A stretch of 64,000 nt of DNA from Acanthamoeba sp. SK_2022b (GCA_027943245.1 JANDJZ010000223.1:1-64000); one strand, 5' to 3'; shown: positions 43,482 through 56,755, counted from the first letter of the stretch. Numbers and translations: made by a program. Notes: generated by a model from the sequence alone, not told the origin.

Positions 43482-44489
43482 GACTACTGTACGTATTCCT
43501 GGGACAGGGGATCGGATCGCTGCAGCGCGTTGATGAAGCGCAGCCATCGATCGCTGAGCTGGGGCATGTCCAGGGAATCGAAGGAGAGAGTCCTGTCATC
43601 ACACAAACCACAACACAAACAACACGTAAGCGGATAACCAGCGACCATTGTAGCGGCAAGGAGGCGAGCGGGCTGAGGGGAGTTACCGCTGCTGAGAGGG
43701 AGAGGGTGGACTGGAGACCTTCCAGGGGGCGTGGCCATCTTCGTCGATCGTGTAGAGGCGCTCGATCTCCTCCTCTTCGTCGGAGCCAAAGGCGGCAAGG
43801 TCGGCCTCGCGCTGTCGCATAGAGTAGTGGCGAGGCGCTGCCCGGCTCGCGCTCCGCATAGCGGCGGTCGAGGTCGTGGTGGCGGCAGAAGGCATGACCA
43901 CCACGTTGGGGTCGCGAGTAGCCAATTTGGCAACGGGCACCCGTTGATAATCGAGCGATCTGCTTTTCGACTGGGATCTACTTCTTGGGGTAGGCCCTCC
44001 ATATTCTTCTTTCTCTTCTACCTCCTCTCCTTGTAATGGTTCTGTGGGATCGTTCAAGGGTTGTTCCAAGTCGCTACTCGATCGCCACAGCTGGGGTCGC
44101 CGATCTAAGTGGCCTCGCGAAGCAGAAGAGTGGGAAGATGGAGGAGAGAGCGAGAGCGAGAGAAGAACGGGCGGAGACGCAGGCGACGAGTGAGGCGAGG
44201 CCGACGCGGCCTGCTCGTCCCACACATCGAAGGCTGACCGTCGGCGCTGGGGCGTGGAGGGCATGAGCGAGGGGGATGACTTGGCCCTCTCTATGTAAGT
44301 GCCCTGTTCACTCAATGTAGTTGAATTGCTGACACCGCCGGGAGCCTGAGGAGAGAAGAAGCCAAAGAGAGATTTGAAGATGGAAGTGTTGTTGAGTTGC
44401 CGATGCTGTGCCAATGTGTCGCTACTGGACAGTGCTCGCTTCTGCGGCTGATGCACGGGCAGCGTGATTCCATCCTCTGATCTATACAT
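41839..44489 (-). CDS. TBC-domain Rab GTPase-activating protein
   Basis: Stimulates GTP hydrolysis on Rab GTPases in membrane traffic. The first ATG is at 44489 (MYRSEDGITLPVHQPQKRAL); an upstream open stretch lacks ATG. About 270 Ser/Pro-rich residues come first, with LYTIDEDGHAPWKV at the end. The TBC domain follows: LRAGIP-type start IKREVRAGIPAEIRGLYWQT, the arginine-finger motif ILKDVTRTMPHLMFF (I-x2-D-x2-R), and ALFNVLKAYSVLDKELGYCQ with the Gln finger (YCQSMS). Next are DAFWVLCQLTKVYHI, VLYASEWFSTLFAYNFPLEI and VVRLWDVFLAEGNEFLFKVA. It ends KSIFRLETV (stop 41839-41841). Both catalytic fingers are intact. Three introns carry long TG repeats on the sense strand. Confidence 0.88.
42396..42680. 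repeat. Two CA/TG repeats in TBC introns
   Basis: CA runs at about 42,396-42,461 and 42,629-42,680, the second followed by a GA run. Both are TG on the TBC sense strand and lie in separate introns flanking the exon encoding DAFWVLCQLTKVYHIRGFFQ. Confidence 0.9.
43387..43479. repeat. CA/TG and CG repeat in a TBC intron
   Basis: Mixed CACG/CGCG followed by about 25 CA units; TG on the sense strand, a few bases after the donor that follows QEYV. Confidence 0.9.
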
Positions 44490-44756
44490 CCTATGTGTTT
44501 GGTTGTTCGTGGGGCTAGACAAGATTCAGTTCGCTAATATATGGCCAAGGATGCCACTGTTCATCTTCGTCGAAAACAAGAAGAAACAAAACTGTTGGTA
44601 TTTTAATTATCTTTTTTTCCCACTCGTATTTCATGAAAGAAAGAAAATAAAAATCACGGACACCCTTGGCACTCAGAGGCTCAACGCTTTGTTTTATTCC
44701 AGCGGTGGTGACCGCCATCATGGTGCGCGATGCGGTGTAGTGGAGGAGGGAGTGGT

Positions 44757-47354
44757 TTACGAGAGACCGAGGATCTTGCCGCTCTCGGGGTCGAGGTCGA
44801 TGTCGTAGAACACGGGACGAGTGGGCAGGCCTGTGCATATGCGCGGTGTCCGAGTGAGAGGCACGACTCGACTCACCTTTGGCAATGCGTGGCAGGGGAG
44901 GCGTACCGGGCATGGTGCTCATGGTGCCCACGAGCGGGTAGATGAAGCCGGCACCAACGGACGCCCTCACGTCGCGGATGTGAATGGTGAAACCCGTGGG
45001 CGCACCCTTCATCTTGGCGTCTTGGCTGCACATCAGCAAACGTCCACGACAAGGCAATGATCAGCCATTCCACAACACAACACAGCACAGCACAGCACAG
45101 CACAGCACAGCACAGCACAGCACAGCACAGCACAGCACAACACAACACAACACAACAACAGCTAAAGGTGGATTGGTTGCCTGAGCGACAGGTGGGTCTT
45201 GGACATGCAGATGGGCAGGTTGCCAAAGCCCTGCTTCTCATAGGTGGCCAGCTTCTTCTCGGCCTGCTCGCTGTAGGTGGCACCATCACCTGATCGCGCA
45301 GAAAGAAGAGAGGGAGAGAGCGAGGGAGTTAGCATTGCGAGCGATGGAGAAGGCGAAGGAGAGGGGAGGTAGAGGCTAGGAGCACGTACCGCCGTACATC
45401 TTCTTGACGATGATGTCGATCTTCTCCTTGAGGCTGATGTCGAGGGGGTAGAGGAACTTGAAGTCGTTGGGCTTCTCGCACACCTCGACGACCTTCTTGG
45501 CCAGGTCGGCGATGCCCGCACCGCCGTGGGCAAAGTGGGTGCACGGGTAGGCCCCGTCGGCGCCGGCCTCGAGGGCCTTCTTGACCACGAGGTCGATCTC
45601 CGCGTCCGAGTCGGTGCCGAACCTGTTGACGGCGACCACGACCGAGACGCCAAACTCCTTCATGTTCTGGATGTGCTTGGCCAGGTTGCAGCAGCCCTTC
45701 TCCACGAGGTCCAGGTGCTCCTCGACATACTCGCGAGGAAGCGGGTTGCCGGGCACCACGTTGGGACCACCGCCTTGCGTGCCGAGAAGAGGGAGATGAC
45801 GCGTCAGACCACCGTGTTGGACAGAGCATGTCGTGCAGGCGTGGGCGTGGGGGAGAGGGTGTGTGCTTACCGTGCATCTTGAGGGCGCGCACGGTAGCGA
45901 CGAGGACAGCGCAGTTGGGGGTGAGCCCGCTGTAGCGGCACTTGATGTCCATGAACTTCTCGGCGCCGATGTCCGAACCAAAGCCGGCCTCGGTGACCAC
46001 GAAGCCGTCTTCGCCGACCAGCTTGAGCGCGATCTTGTCGGCGAGGATGGAGGAGTTGCCGTGGGCGATGTTGGCGAAGGGGCCGGCGTGAACGAACACG
46101 GGCGTCTCCTCGAGCGTCTGCATTAGCGTGGGCATGATGGCGTCCTTCATGAGCACGGCCAGGGCACCGGCCGCGCCGTAGTCGTCGGCGCAGATGGGCT
46201 CGCCCTTGGAGCTGCTGCCCACCACCATGCGCTGCAGACGCTCCCTCATGTCGGCGACAGAGGTGGTCAGAGCCAGGATGGCCATGATCTCGCTGGCCAC
46301 GGTCAAGTCGAAGCCGGTCTCCCTGGTCTTGCCCTGCGGCGTCGAGGAAAGGAGGTGGATTTGGTAAGCAAAGCGCGGGGCGAGGCCAGACACCAACGAA
46401 TAGACGGAGGCGGTGGTTGCCGCGCTGGCACCTTCTCCTCGGGACCAGTGCCAACGGTGACGCCACGCAGGAACCTGTCGTTGGTGTCCACCACGCGATT
46501 CCACGTGAGGGTGGAGAGATCGAGGTCGAGGCGCGAGAAGCGAGCGGCCTCCTCGGGGGTGAGCTGGTCGGGATCAGTCTTGTCGATGCCGAGCCTCTTC
46601 AGCCTCCTGAGCATGGGAGCGGCGAACTCGCGCTTGCCGGTCTTGACGTCGGCCGGGCACAGGCGCTTGAACAGAGCCGAGTCGCTCTGCGTGGCCTCGT
46701 GGAAGATGCGAGCGTCGATCGCCGCAGCTGTTACACGACAGTGCGTGGAGTTAGCACCGAAGCAGCCACGCAGCGGGGTGGCATGAGAGGATGGCCGGCG
46801 GTACCCATGAGGTTGTTGGCAGCGGTGATGGCGTGGATGTCACCGGTAAGGTGGAGGTTGAACTCCTCCATGGGCACGACCTGGGAGTAGCCACCGCCAG
46901 CAGCACCACCCTTGATGCCAAAGGTGGGACCCTGGCTGGGCTGCCTCAGGCAGGCGAAGCACTTCTTGTTCAGGTGCGCGCCCAGGCTCTGCGCCAAACC
47001 CACAGTGGTCGTGGATTTACCCTCGCCGAGAGGAGTGGGGGTGATTCCGGTCACCACGACGTACTTGCCATTCGCTTGATCCTGACATTTGAAATTCATC
47101 AATAAATTGTATCAACCAACAAGAAATCATTTGACCACAAAAGTAACGCAATGGTTGTCGACTTGAGGGGAATCAAGTACCTTCAGGCGGTCGATCACAG
47201 AGAGATGCACCTTGGCCTTGTGCTTGCCGTACAGATCGAGCTCATCTTCGAGGATGCCAAGCTTGTCGGCGAGCTGCTTGACGGGCACAGGCTCGACTGA
47301 CTGCGCAATTTCGATATCCGAAGGGACGGGTGATTTGATCTGGAGCTTGCTCAT
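44757..47354 (-). CDS. Formate-tetrahydrofolate ligase (10-formyl-THF synthetase), monofunctional
   Basis: Catalyses ATP-dependent formation of 10-formyl-tetrahydrofolate from formate (EC 6.3.4.3) in one-carbon metabolism. Start [18 protein letters not shown] (ATG at 47354). Signatures: [20 protein letters not shown] (P-loop and family motif), [125 protein letters not shown] and [20 protein letters not shown]. It ends SGKILGLS at 44757. About 630 residues; no N-terminal methylene-THF dehydrogenase/cyclohydrolase domain, unlike the animal cytosolic trifunctional enzyme. One intron carries a CACAG pentamer repeat. Head-to-head with the small gene at 47,594 (240 bp apart). Confidence 0.95.
45082..45154. 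repeat. CACAG/CACAA pentanucleotide repeat in an FTHFS intron
   Basis: About twelve CACAG units flanked by CACAA units (TGTGC-type on the sense strand), within the intron before the TFHIHIRDV-encoding exon. Confidence 0.9.
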
Positions 47355-47593
47355 CTTGCGGTGTAGATGCAAATGTCGAGCTTGAAGGATGCGGGGTGGC
47401 GCGAGGCGAAGTGGGACGGCCGATCTACCCTGAAGAAGCGGACCTCGTATCAACGACTTCAGCGCTGCAGAACACAAGGCTTCTTCGAACGCGTCGTTAC
47501 GGCTGTCGACCAGATAGGGGTTGATCCTGGATTTATCTTGGCACGAGTCCGTTCGCCTGCTCAATTTAAATTTGTTCGGATCCGATTGACAAG

Positions 47594-48299
47594 ATGAGCG
47601 CGCCACCGCCGGATCAAAAACCAACAAATGCTGAAGGAGAGGTAGGCCGGCGTGCATGCCTTTCTTCTATTGACCCAACGGAAGCCAGTGGCTGTGGCAA
47701 AAAGCTTAAAAAAAATACGTAAAATCGATTTTACAGACGCCGGCGCTGATGCGCGTCGACCGAGAGCGATGGAAGGAGCGTGCTGAACTTGCCAAGGGGC
47801 ACCGCCAGCAATCCATGAGCAAGCACAGGTACCGATCTCTTTCGTTCTTTTCCAAGAATTCAAGAGTCAAGCACAAGCTACTTTTGTGCTCATGTCCGCA
47901 ACTGACCCTCACCCGACAGGTGTGATGACCACCTGGAGGACATGCTGACCACGTTGTTCGAGGATCGCAGCAAGTTTAGGTTGGCGTGGAGCACCTACTG
48001 GAAGTGCCTTCGATCACCCAAAGGGTGAGTCCTTGTGGACTTGTTTGATCGCGTGTTGGTGAACTGCGCGATGGACTAACCACCTCTCCGCCCCTCTGCT
48101 CGACGTTGCTTCGGTGTCACGCCACGCAGATCGGAACCACCACGAGTCTTGGACATTGACTACGACGAGCGGATGCGGCAACAGGTACGGGAAGCGCGAG
48201 AGAAGATACTCAACCAACGAAAGCAAGCAACTGCGAGACGAGAGGAACTGGGAGACGAGAACCTACCGAGGGAGGCAAAGGAGACGAGCCCCAACTAGT
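47594..48299 (+). CDS. Small charged protein, unknown function
   Basis: Four short exons with clean GT-AG introns: MSAPPPDQKPTNAEGE, then TPALMRVDRERWKERAELAK, then CDDHLEDMLTTLFEDRSKFR leading into LAWSTYWKCLRSPK, then SEPPRVLDIDYDERMRQQVR. It ends EAKETSPN with TAG at 48297-48299. About 125 residues, largely helical and charged, with no membrane segment or recognised domain. Consistent splicing and biased codon use argue it is real. It faces the FTHFS gene head-to-head. Confidence 0.6.
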
Positions 48300-48529
48300 T
48301 AACTGGTTCGGCTGCATGGCGATGAGACGAAAAAAGGAAATGGGCATGTCGCTTAAAGGTCATCTCCGCCAAGAAGAAATGAATCGGGAAAGGCTAGAGA
48401 GTAATTGGACAAAAAGGAGGAGGACAGCTTGAGCCTGCGGAACCGGCCCTGAGTGGGATCTACGAGAGCGCACGAGTCACCTTTCTATCGGTCACATATT
48501 TTCACCTGATCAAACAGAGCAGTTCAGTC

Positions 48530-51500
48530 ATGTTCAACGTCTACGAGCGCGACTCGTCAGATGATGTCACCCCGCCAGTGTCGCCGCGCTTCGATATGCT
48601 GGGGATAATATCACACTCGGGCTCGAGTGCATACGCGAGTGAAGATGACGAAGACAGCTCAGACTTTTCTAGCGACAGCGACCAAGATGAAGATTGCGTG
48701 GAGGCCACGAGGCCCGAAGGCCAAACTGACCGGGCAGAGTTAAGGAAGTCCTGGCGAAGCAGGCGTCATGCGCTACGCGCCGCCACCCGGCTGAGGGGAG
48801 CCATACGGGCGCTAGAAGCACGTAAGCCGCCCGGTTTCAATTAGGTGTTGTGCTTAGCGCATCTTTTGAGCGGCCTGTTTCTGACACAGTACCATTTGTT
48901 TGGCAGAGCCCGGGTTGGACTTTAAGAGTTGGTCAGAGCTGATGCTGAAGACAGATACGGCCAAGTGCGACTCCTTCTACCACGAGCAATACGACATCTC
49001 AAAGCCAATCGGCGACTCCAAGCCAGGCTCTGTTTCTGATCGCATGAAGGTGAGCGGGGACACGAAAGCGGGCGAGGCGCCACGCCCGGGCTTACTCCGG
49101 CCAAGCTCAGCACAAGCGACGAGAGCTGCGCAGCACATCGCAACGAACCCCGATGGCTCTCCATGCATTCCCACGCAGAGACGAACCGATGTGCAACCCT
49201 GTCCAGACAGGTGCACCTTCTGCTATCCGGCTGCCCGCGGGTGGCTGGCGGCCCTCCCTTCTCCCTTCTGTGCTCATCTCCGCGTTCATTACAGTGTGTG
49301 GAATCAACGGTTTCAGGAGCTCGTCTCCCTGCCTGACAGCGAGACCAAGTTTCACAAGCTGGGCTGCCTGGCCCACGACTTCGAGCATGCAGCCGAAACC
49401 TACGGAAAGATAATCATCAGGTACAATGAGAGCTTCGCAGTGTCGCAGATCACCTGCGTGGTTGCTGACAGCGATCGTCCAGCGAGCGATTCATGCCCGT
49501 GGCGGAGAAGACCATCAAGCCAATCGATCTGGGTGGCATCGCCGGTGGCGACAAATTCACCACACGTGGCATTTTGTTCAAGGTACCATTGAACTACCAA
49601 CAACCTCCCAGTAGTCAGCCCATTGAATGTCGTGGGTCTCTCCGTGCAAACAGTTTGCGGTCGACACTCAGCTCTCTAATGGGACTTGGATGTACGGCAA
49701 TGACGTGCCCATGGACGGATGTGCCATGAAAGCGGGTCCGTGTGGTTTACTCCTTTTTTCTTCATGCCACTAACTTTCAACACAGCCGGGCACGAGCTAC
49801 GAGCGCTCCAGCGGGTGGTGGACTCTGGCAATGCGATAGCTGAATCAGTGGCTGTGCCGCTTGGTAGGCGAACTCTCCCTCTTTCGCAACCGTGTGTAGC
49901 AAGAATCATACTGAGGCCAAACTGGTTTTTGCAAATCGCAGCTACTCTGGTGGACTACAATGGGTTCCGATTGATCGCTGTGTCCCTTCTGCCGGTCTCC
50001 AAACATACCATTTGCTACGGGTGCGCACTCGTTCAGGCTCTCGGTCATGCAGTCGTTCCTCAGCTCACTTCCAGTAACTGGGCCACGGATAGATCGCGTG
50101 ACGGCGGCAAGACTGTGCACGCCACCCATGCGGCCTTTAACATGCAGTTCGAAGCCATCTTTCGGCGGTACGCGCAGCCCACCATTTCCACGCACTACCG
50201 TTCGGAGACGGTGGCTGACTGTTCTCCGACCCAGGCTCAATCTCAAACCACATCAAGTGGGCGGACACCTCATGCGTGGGCCTGGCGACATTGAGGGACA
50301 CTGGGGAGAGGTACGCGCACTGCTTGCCCTATTAATGGGCTACGGCTCCGCACACGGTCCAATTACGTTCTCCCCATCGCAACAGGATGGTAAGCTGTAC
50401 CTGCTCGACTTTGGTCGGCTCTACCCGCCCGAATCGCCGCTCCTTGCCGCCGAGATATTTCCTCCCGTCGCGCACGAGCGTTCTGTCTTCTTCAAGATGC
50501 TACGGCCTGGTACGCGCGGTGACCTCAGGCCTCAATGTGCAATATGAGTAACCTCGACTCTGTGTGGTGCAGAGCTTGTGGGAGCCTATGAGGTTCCACT
50601 GTGCTCGGACGCCTTCACGGCGTGGTTGCGGAATGACCCCAATGCGTCCACGCACAACAACGAGGTAATTTGTCAATACATCCGCGTGCCCCCCCCTAAT
50701 GGACTGATCGCCACTGTAGGTACACGAGGCGACGGGCAAGTTGTTGAAGAAGGTGATCCCTGATCTAGCCGCGGAGATAAACCTGCTCGCCCAGCGGGAC
50801 CGCGAGCGATACCTCGACTTGCACGAAGTGCACAAGGGCAACATTCGCGTAATGCTCAAGCGCAACGGCGCCGGAGGCAAATTGGTAGGGTTTTTGTGAC
50901 ACTAGCGTCTGTGACTTCTCCGCACTAACACGCTTTGCCGTACCCACAGAAATACACGGCTATCACTACCGGAACGGATGTCAACACGCTGAACAAGCGA
51001 CTACTACACGTCTTGCATCTCATGCACAGCCGCGGGGTCAACATGAGGTGCGTGCCCTCCTCTCCGATCCGCTGGACCACTTAGCACAACAACGCGGCAC
51101 ACCACAAATAGGTATTTGGGCGAAGTACGGCATCGGCTTGGACAGATCAAGAAGAATGATGACTTTTGTACATACAAGGGACTGCTATACACCGAGGTAA
51201 AATTAACCTTCCCTCCCTCCCCCTCTTAACTACAGAGCAAGCTCACGCAATCGGTGTCCTTGAAATCATCAACAGATGGCTGCACGAGTTTGCAAGAACA
51301 TCATTCGCCGTTTGCTGCGCGGGAAGATGCGGGAGCTACGAGTTCCCTCCAGCGAGGTACTCCCCGTTTAATCGTATCTCAAGAACCTCTTGCAATCTCG
51401 ACTAGTTCCATATGCACGTACGCACACACGACAAAAGCCCTACAAGCAGCTGGTGTTGTGCCTTTTCAATCTGTTTTCGGGCCATGGCACGGCATCGCAC

Positions 51501-54500
51501 AACTTCTGGACGACCGAAGTGAGCAAACTAGAAGGCACCCTGGAGTATTACATTCATCAGGCCAGCCAGGTGACGCTCAATCCTTCGTTACTACACAGGA
51601 TGCGCTGTTGGCTAACCATGGCGCAATTGCGGTCTCAGGAAATCTCCAAAGCGCAAACAACGCCTGCCCAGCCGCCGGATACGACACCGCAGTCTCCTCG
51701 TTTCCAAGGAGTGCCTCCGGAGTTGGTGATCTCGCCGGCGGCCACCGCCGATACTACCATCACTAGGACCAACGCCAACTCGGACGCGGTGCCTTACTTG
51801 AACCAGATGCCATCACCGCGGCTGCGGGCCGCACGCGCAGCCCCGACGGCGCCAGCGAAGCCCAAAATACGCGGTTACACCATGCAGCGCATCTTCAAGG
51901 ATCGACCGTCTATCAACGTAGAGTACGAGAAGCTCTACAACTTGGACAAGGTGTTTGCCAAGAAGCTGCTCCCCATGAAATCGTGCATTCGGTATGAGCC
52001 CCGACCTCTTGGCCCTCTGAGAGTGTGCTGTGTCTGTTGATTGGCTGACTTTTCGAGCCGTGAAGAGCAAAGTTTGGCAACAACGCGCTGGAGGAGTCGG
52101 AGTGGACGGCCACGGTCCGCGGTAAGCCGTTCCTGTTCCAAGGCCTTTTCTTCAGGTACCGCTGTGCCCCACTTATAACGCTGGTCATTTTGGTCCTTAT
52201 CGCCATTTTCATATCTACAGACGGCTCTGCGACATGCTGGGCATCCAACTCGCAGACGATCCCATCATCTTTGATATCCTCAACGGAGACCCGCCTCCAC
52301 CCGTATGAGCCCTTGCGTCTCCTGCGCACATTTCGCCTGTAACCTTGGAGCGCATTGGCAGGTCCCAAGCCCTTTCAAGTTCATGGAGCCGCACGTGGTG
52401 GACATATGCGCGCGCATGAAGCCCATGCATTTGGTGGCCTCCTCGGAAGGTGCGACCTTTGCGCCGAGTGACTCGTCTACCAACTACAAAAGGTGACATT
52501 GAGGCGACCGTTGATGGTCATGGTGTGGCCGCCATGCAGGTTATGCGCTGCACATGAAAGGCATGGACATCTACAAGCAGGTCAGGGAAATCGTGGACGA
52601 GGGGCTGGAAAAGAACCTGGAGAAGGGGCGTAAGATGGCCAACGTGATGACCGTCATGCGATTTGCCAAGGAGAAGCTCGAGGCGGCCATTCTCCAGGTT
52701 CCCGACAGCTACAACACGCTCCTCTACCTCGCCAAGACAGAGCACTGGCTCGCACTGGAGGGCCACATCCACCGCATGGGCCGCTGGCAACGCAGTATGG
52801 TGCTCGACGAACGCGCTCAGGCGGAGGAGGTGCGCCATTCAGTTTCAGTAAACTGTCTGAAGGCTCGCGGGCGCTAACGACTCCTGTCATTGGCAATCGA
52901 ACAGCACCCAGTCGTCCCAAGGCCGGTCAGCACCACTGTATCTCCCGAAAACGTAACGCAGCAGCACGAGTACTACCACTCAGCCGTAAAGCACTTGGAG
53001 CAGGCCCTCGGTACTCCCCTCGCACCATTTTTTTTTTTTTTGACACTAATTACTTTTGTTTATTTTCGTTGCTTCTTCATTCCAGATATCGGTCAGACGC
53101 GAGAGCGGGCGCAACTGTCCAGGCCAAAGTTTGGTCTGAGCAGCACAGCCGAATCCTTCGCCGATGTGTCGCTGTTACTCGCCCAAGTGCTCTGTGATTG
53201 GTCAGTCTCCGATGCCGCGCAGTTGAAGGACACCATCAGGACAGAGGTAAACATGGATCTTCCTCTATGCTCTCCCTACCGTCCCGTTCTGACGAACATC
53301 GAACATCATTATGTAGAAACAAGACTCGCTGTGGATGAGAGCGTGGAATGAATTCAAGAAGGTGGTCCGAAACTGCGACTGGCCGACCAGAAAAAGGGAG
53401 TTCCTGCTCGAGGTCGGTGATGTCCTCAACAACAAGGTCGGCGTTGAATCGGTAAGGCCCGTCTCCCATGAAGTTATTTACTGTCAACTGGGAGTGACGC
53501 GTGACTCAAAAATGGGACAGGCCGCCACGTTAAGGCCCGAGGACGCGGGCCAGCTGGTGATGGCCATAATGAAGATCGAGATCATACTAGAGACCGACCT
53601 GCGGTACGGTCCGTCGTCGAACGGGCTTGAGCTCCTGTTAGGCCTCCCGCCGGAGCCGGCCATCGTCGTCGGGCCCAACGCCAAGCCGCTGAGCGACAGC
53701 TGGAGCTGGAAGCTGCCCGAGCGGCGGCCCGCCTCCGCTGGTCTACAAAACACGGACTCGGATGGCCCTGCGCTGATGCGCCACCGCCGCGTCGTCGGTC
53801 ACGCGCAGCCCCTCACGGCCTTGCCGACCAAGCCTGCAACAGTCCCGCCGCGCTTGGAGACACAGTCCCGGCGGGTGGCGCAAAACCAAGTCGTGTCGGC
53901 CGTGTCGTCGGCGTTTGTTCTGCCGCCCGCCCACTCTTCTGTGCTAGCCATGTCGTGCTCCCCGCAGTCCCTGATGCGATCAGCCGGGACCAGCAGCCTG
54001 CCCGCCGCCGAGCGCGTTGGCCGACGGCGCAGCTCCGACGCCTCCCGTACCGACCTGAACATGCTCAGCCATATCCAGGAGGTGGCCAGCCTTGTCACCA
54101 CGTCACAATCCAGGTGCGTTTCCCTGTCGCTTGTGCGGCAAACCAACCAACCCACAGTAATCCAACCAACAGGAGGTCCCCATTGACGACGGACATCATT
54201 GACACTACGACGATGCGGGCGAATGTCATCGAGCGGTCCAAGCCGCCGCCGCTGCTGACTAGCCAGTCACATGGTCGGCTCCTGCGGTACGCGCCGGCTG
54301 CCGAGCGACCGACGAAAGTGGCCTGGAAGGACTGCGATGTATCGCCTGTCTCAGCGGACAGCCCGACAGAAAGAAAGGCGGGCCAGACCTTTGAGATCAA
54401 GCTGCGCGCCAAGCCTGAGCTCGTCCGCCGCGTCGCCACGCAGGAGCTCAGTCGCAAGCGGGTGGACGTGAGCTCCGAGAGCATGCGCCCAGCACCACCC

Positions 54501-55074
54501 GATCCCCTCCCCAGTACGTGCTGCGCTACACTCTCTGCTATTTGTCGGCTACCCTCATGAGCGACGGCGCACAGTGGCCAAGACAGAGGAGGCGCCCAGC
54601 GTAGTCGACCGAGTGGGGGAAGAGGTGTGCCTGATGTGTGATGGAGGCTACCTGTCTGTCTCCGTGCTGGACGGCTCCGTCTCCATTCAGCCCGTCCTCC
54701 AGACCTCCTGCTGCTTCGTCCTCGAGCACGTGGCCAACATTCTTCGCGAAGGTTACAGCTGCCCATTTATTTTTATTTGTTTTCACATGAAAAATACAAT
54801 CATTAATGAATTATTATCTCTCTGGTTGAGTACAGGAGCGCGAGTGGGCGACAACAGGATCGGTCCCAACGAGGGGCAATCGCAGGTACCGCTGCGTGGC
54901 GCGAAGCAGTTGTTGGGCATACGCGCGGCCTACAGCGGGACCTACCTTTGCACCGACGAGAGCGGTCACGTCACCACGGAGAACATCATCCTCCGCAAGA
55001 ACCACTTCCGCCGCTTCGGTCGCTGGTGCTTTATCCCATCCCCTCCCTCCCTCATTGCCTCCATTAAGACTTTC

Positions 55075-55144
<70 letters not shown>

Positions 55145-56436
55145 CAGGGAATTCGTTGCGGAAGATCCGCGAGAGAGGGAGAAGGAGAGCAAGGACGATC
55201 GCAGGCGCAAGCGAGTCAACATGCGTGTTGGCCTCCAGGCGGTCAATACGTCAGGCGAATACACCACAGAAGGAGCGCTAGACTGTCTGGCCACCATCCG
55301 CCACACAAGCGGCGCCTTCCTTCGCTGTAAGAAGAACTCCGGCGAACTCATCACCAGCAAAAAGCAACCGGTACACGACACACGAATCACCTGTCCTAAG
55401 AATCCTGCTCATGTCGGATGCACTGTCCGCACGCGTGCAGCCGCGAGTGTGGACCATTCGCACGTTGGCGAACAAGATCTTCCTGCGGTCGGCGGCCGAC
55501 AAACGAGGCCACCTGTACTGCGGGACGACGGGCCAGGTCGGCGTGACAACCTCCACTCCCAAGGAGCCCAACACCTGGTTCCTTCACATGCTCCCGCGCT
55601 CGGTCCTTCCTCCCGGCGTACCCAGCGGGAACAGGTACACGCACGCGCAAAACACGCACGCACACACCACATACAGGACTTTTTCCTTCATCTGCATACA
55701 CGTGCTTTTGGGACTCAGCGTTTGGTGATTGCGTGCGCACATATAGAACGAAGTTGGAGCTGTCTGAGGGCCACACCAACGCCGCGCCGGCCAAGAAAGC
55801 CAGGCCCCATGTCTTTTACGTCGGCCTGCAATGCTACATGGTAACCTACTCAAAACAACAAAACACAAACTACCAGCATGGGCAGCTCATGCTGGCCTGT
55901 CTTTGACAGGGCAACTACCTGGGCCTGGACGAATACGGCTACCTAACGGCCTCGCTCAGCAAGCCGTTTCGATGGAAGCTCGAGGAGATAGCCGACAGCG
56001 AGCCCAATGTCACCTCCATCAGTGAGGAAGGGGATAAACCCACGGCCGCCGACACGTCGCGGGCAGGCATGGGGGGTGGCAACGCGCGGTTCTTCACGCT
56101 GAGCGCCAAGATGGCCAAGGACTTGAGCAGGAAGTACTGGCTGTGCTGCGACAATGGCAAGCTGACCCTGGTCGTCGCCCCGGCCGGCGCCTTGGCACTC
56201 AGGCCCAAAATGTTGACGTGGCTCATCTGGTACCTCACCCGCGTCTACGTGTTCTCCTTTCGCGTGGTCCACTGGGGCAACCTTCTCATCCATCTTCTCC
56301 GGGCAGGCCCTACGATGGCAAACGAACGGATATGTTGTCGAGACTGTACGCACAGTTGGCGGCCGTCAGCTCTGAGCGTGCGGCGCTCGCCTTGTCATCG
56401 GGCATCTTCAAATCTGAAACCAAGATAGACAATTAA
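48530..56436 (+). CDS. Large CLU-like protein with C-terminal fascin-like beta-trefoils
   Basis: Many exons in one direction. N-terminus MFNVYERDSSDDVTPPVSPR is acidic. A middle region resembles the CLU-type domain: HATHAAFNMQFEAIFRRLNL, DIEGHWG | DGKLYLLDFGRLYPPE, VFFKMLRPELVGAYEVPLCS, HNNEV and LHLMHSRGVNMRYLGEVRHR. Helical and TPR-like segments follow (AKEKLEAAILQVPDSYNTLL; HEYYHSAVKHLEQAL), then a Ser/Pro-rich linker (about 53,700-54,560). The C-terminal part has repeated trefoil strands: DGGYLSVSVLDGSVSIQP, SGTYLCTDESGHVTTENIIL, RGHLYCGTTGQVGVTTS, GNYLGLDEYGYLTASLSK, RKYWLCCDNGKLTLVV. The stop is at 56434-56436 with AATAAA just after. The CLU label is by eye. A split into two genes near 54,560 is possible, but splice phase across that intron is consistent. 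Confidence 0.65.
55074..55144. repeat. AAC trinucleotide repeat in an intron
   Basis: About 23 perfect AAC units. It is intronic: joining RRFGRW to EFVAEDPRERE (donor TG|GTGCTT, acceptor ACACAG) keeps frame and removes it, so it does not encode poly-Asn. Confidence 0.85.
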
Positions 56437-56518
56437 AATAAATATCAATATTACACGTTTATGATCAGCACGGTGCCCACCACGAGCACTGTCAACACTC
56501 CCACGTCGTGCTCGTTGG

Positions 56519-56755
56519 TTAAGTGGAGATTTGGCAGACCAGTGGTCGGAGACGCTGGTGATCATGATCGCGTAGGCCACCAACCGCTGAGACCATAAAT
56601 TGGTTTTCAAAGGTCGAGGAAGATGCCACGGCTTGGTTGGTGACCAACTGCACACGGGCTCGGTGCCACCAGTACAAGGCCTGTGTGAGGGTTCCCCCGA
56701 AGTTGCCGCTTCTTCTGCCTAAGCGCAGGTGCTGCCCACATTGATTACAGCTCAC
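56519..56755 (-). CDS. Hypothetical small protein with CxxC
   Basis: A 78-codon frame beginning MSCNQCGQHLRLGRRSGNFG and ending LVCQIST. A separate minus-strand frame just downstream has a membrane-like VGVLTVLVVGTVLIINV ending at about 56,463; the two may be exons of one gene. No family recognised. It occupies the gap between the CLU-like gene and the HeH/MAN1-type gene. Confidence 0.3.
   Translation of the reverse strand: MSCNQCGQHLRLGRRSGNFGGTLTQALYWWHRARVQLVTNQAVASSSTFENQFMVSAVGGLRDHDHQRLRPLVCQIST

Noticed and set aside
55074..55144. Poly-Asn tract in the CLU-like protein
   Set aside because: A GT-AG intron removes the AAC repeat and restores the frame (RRFGRW to EFVAED).
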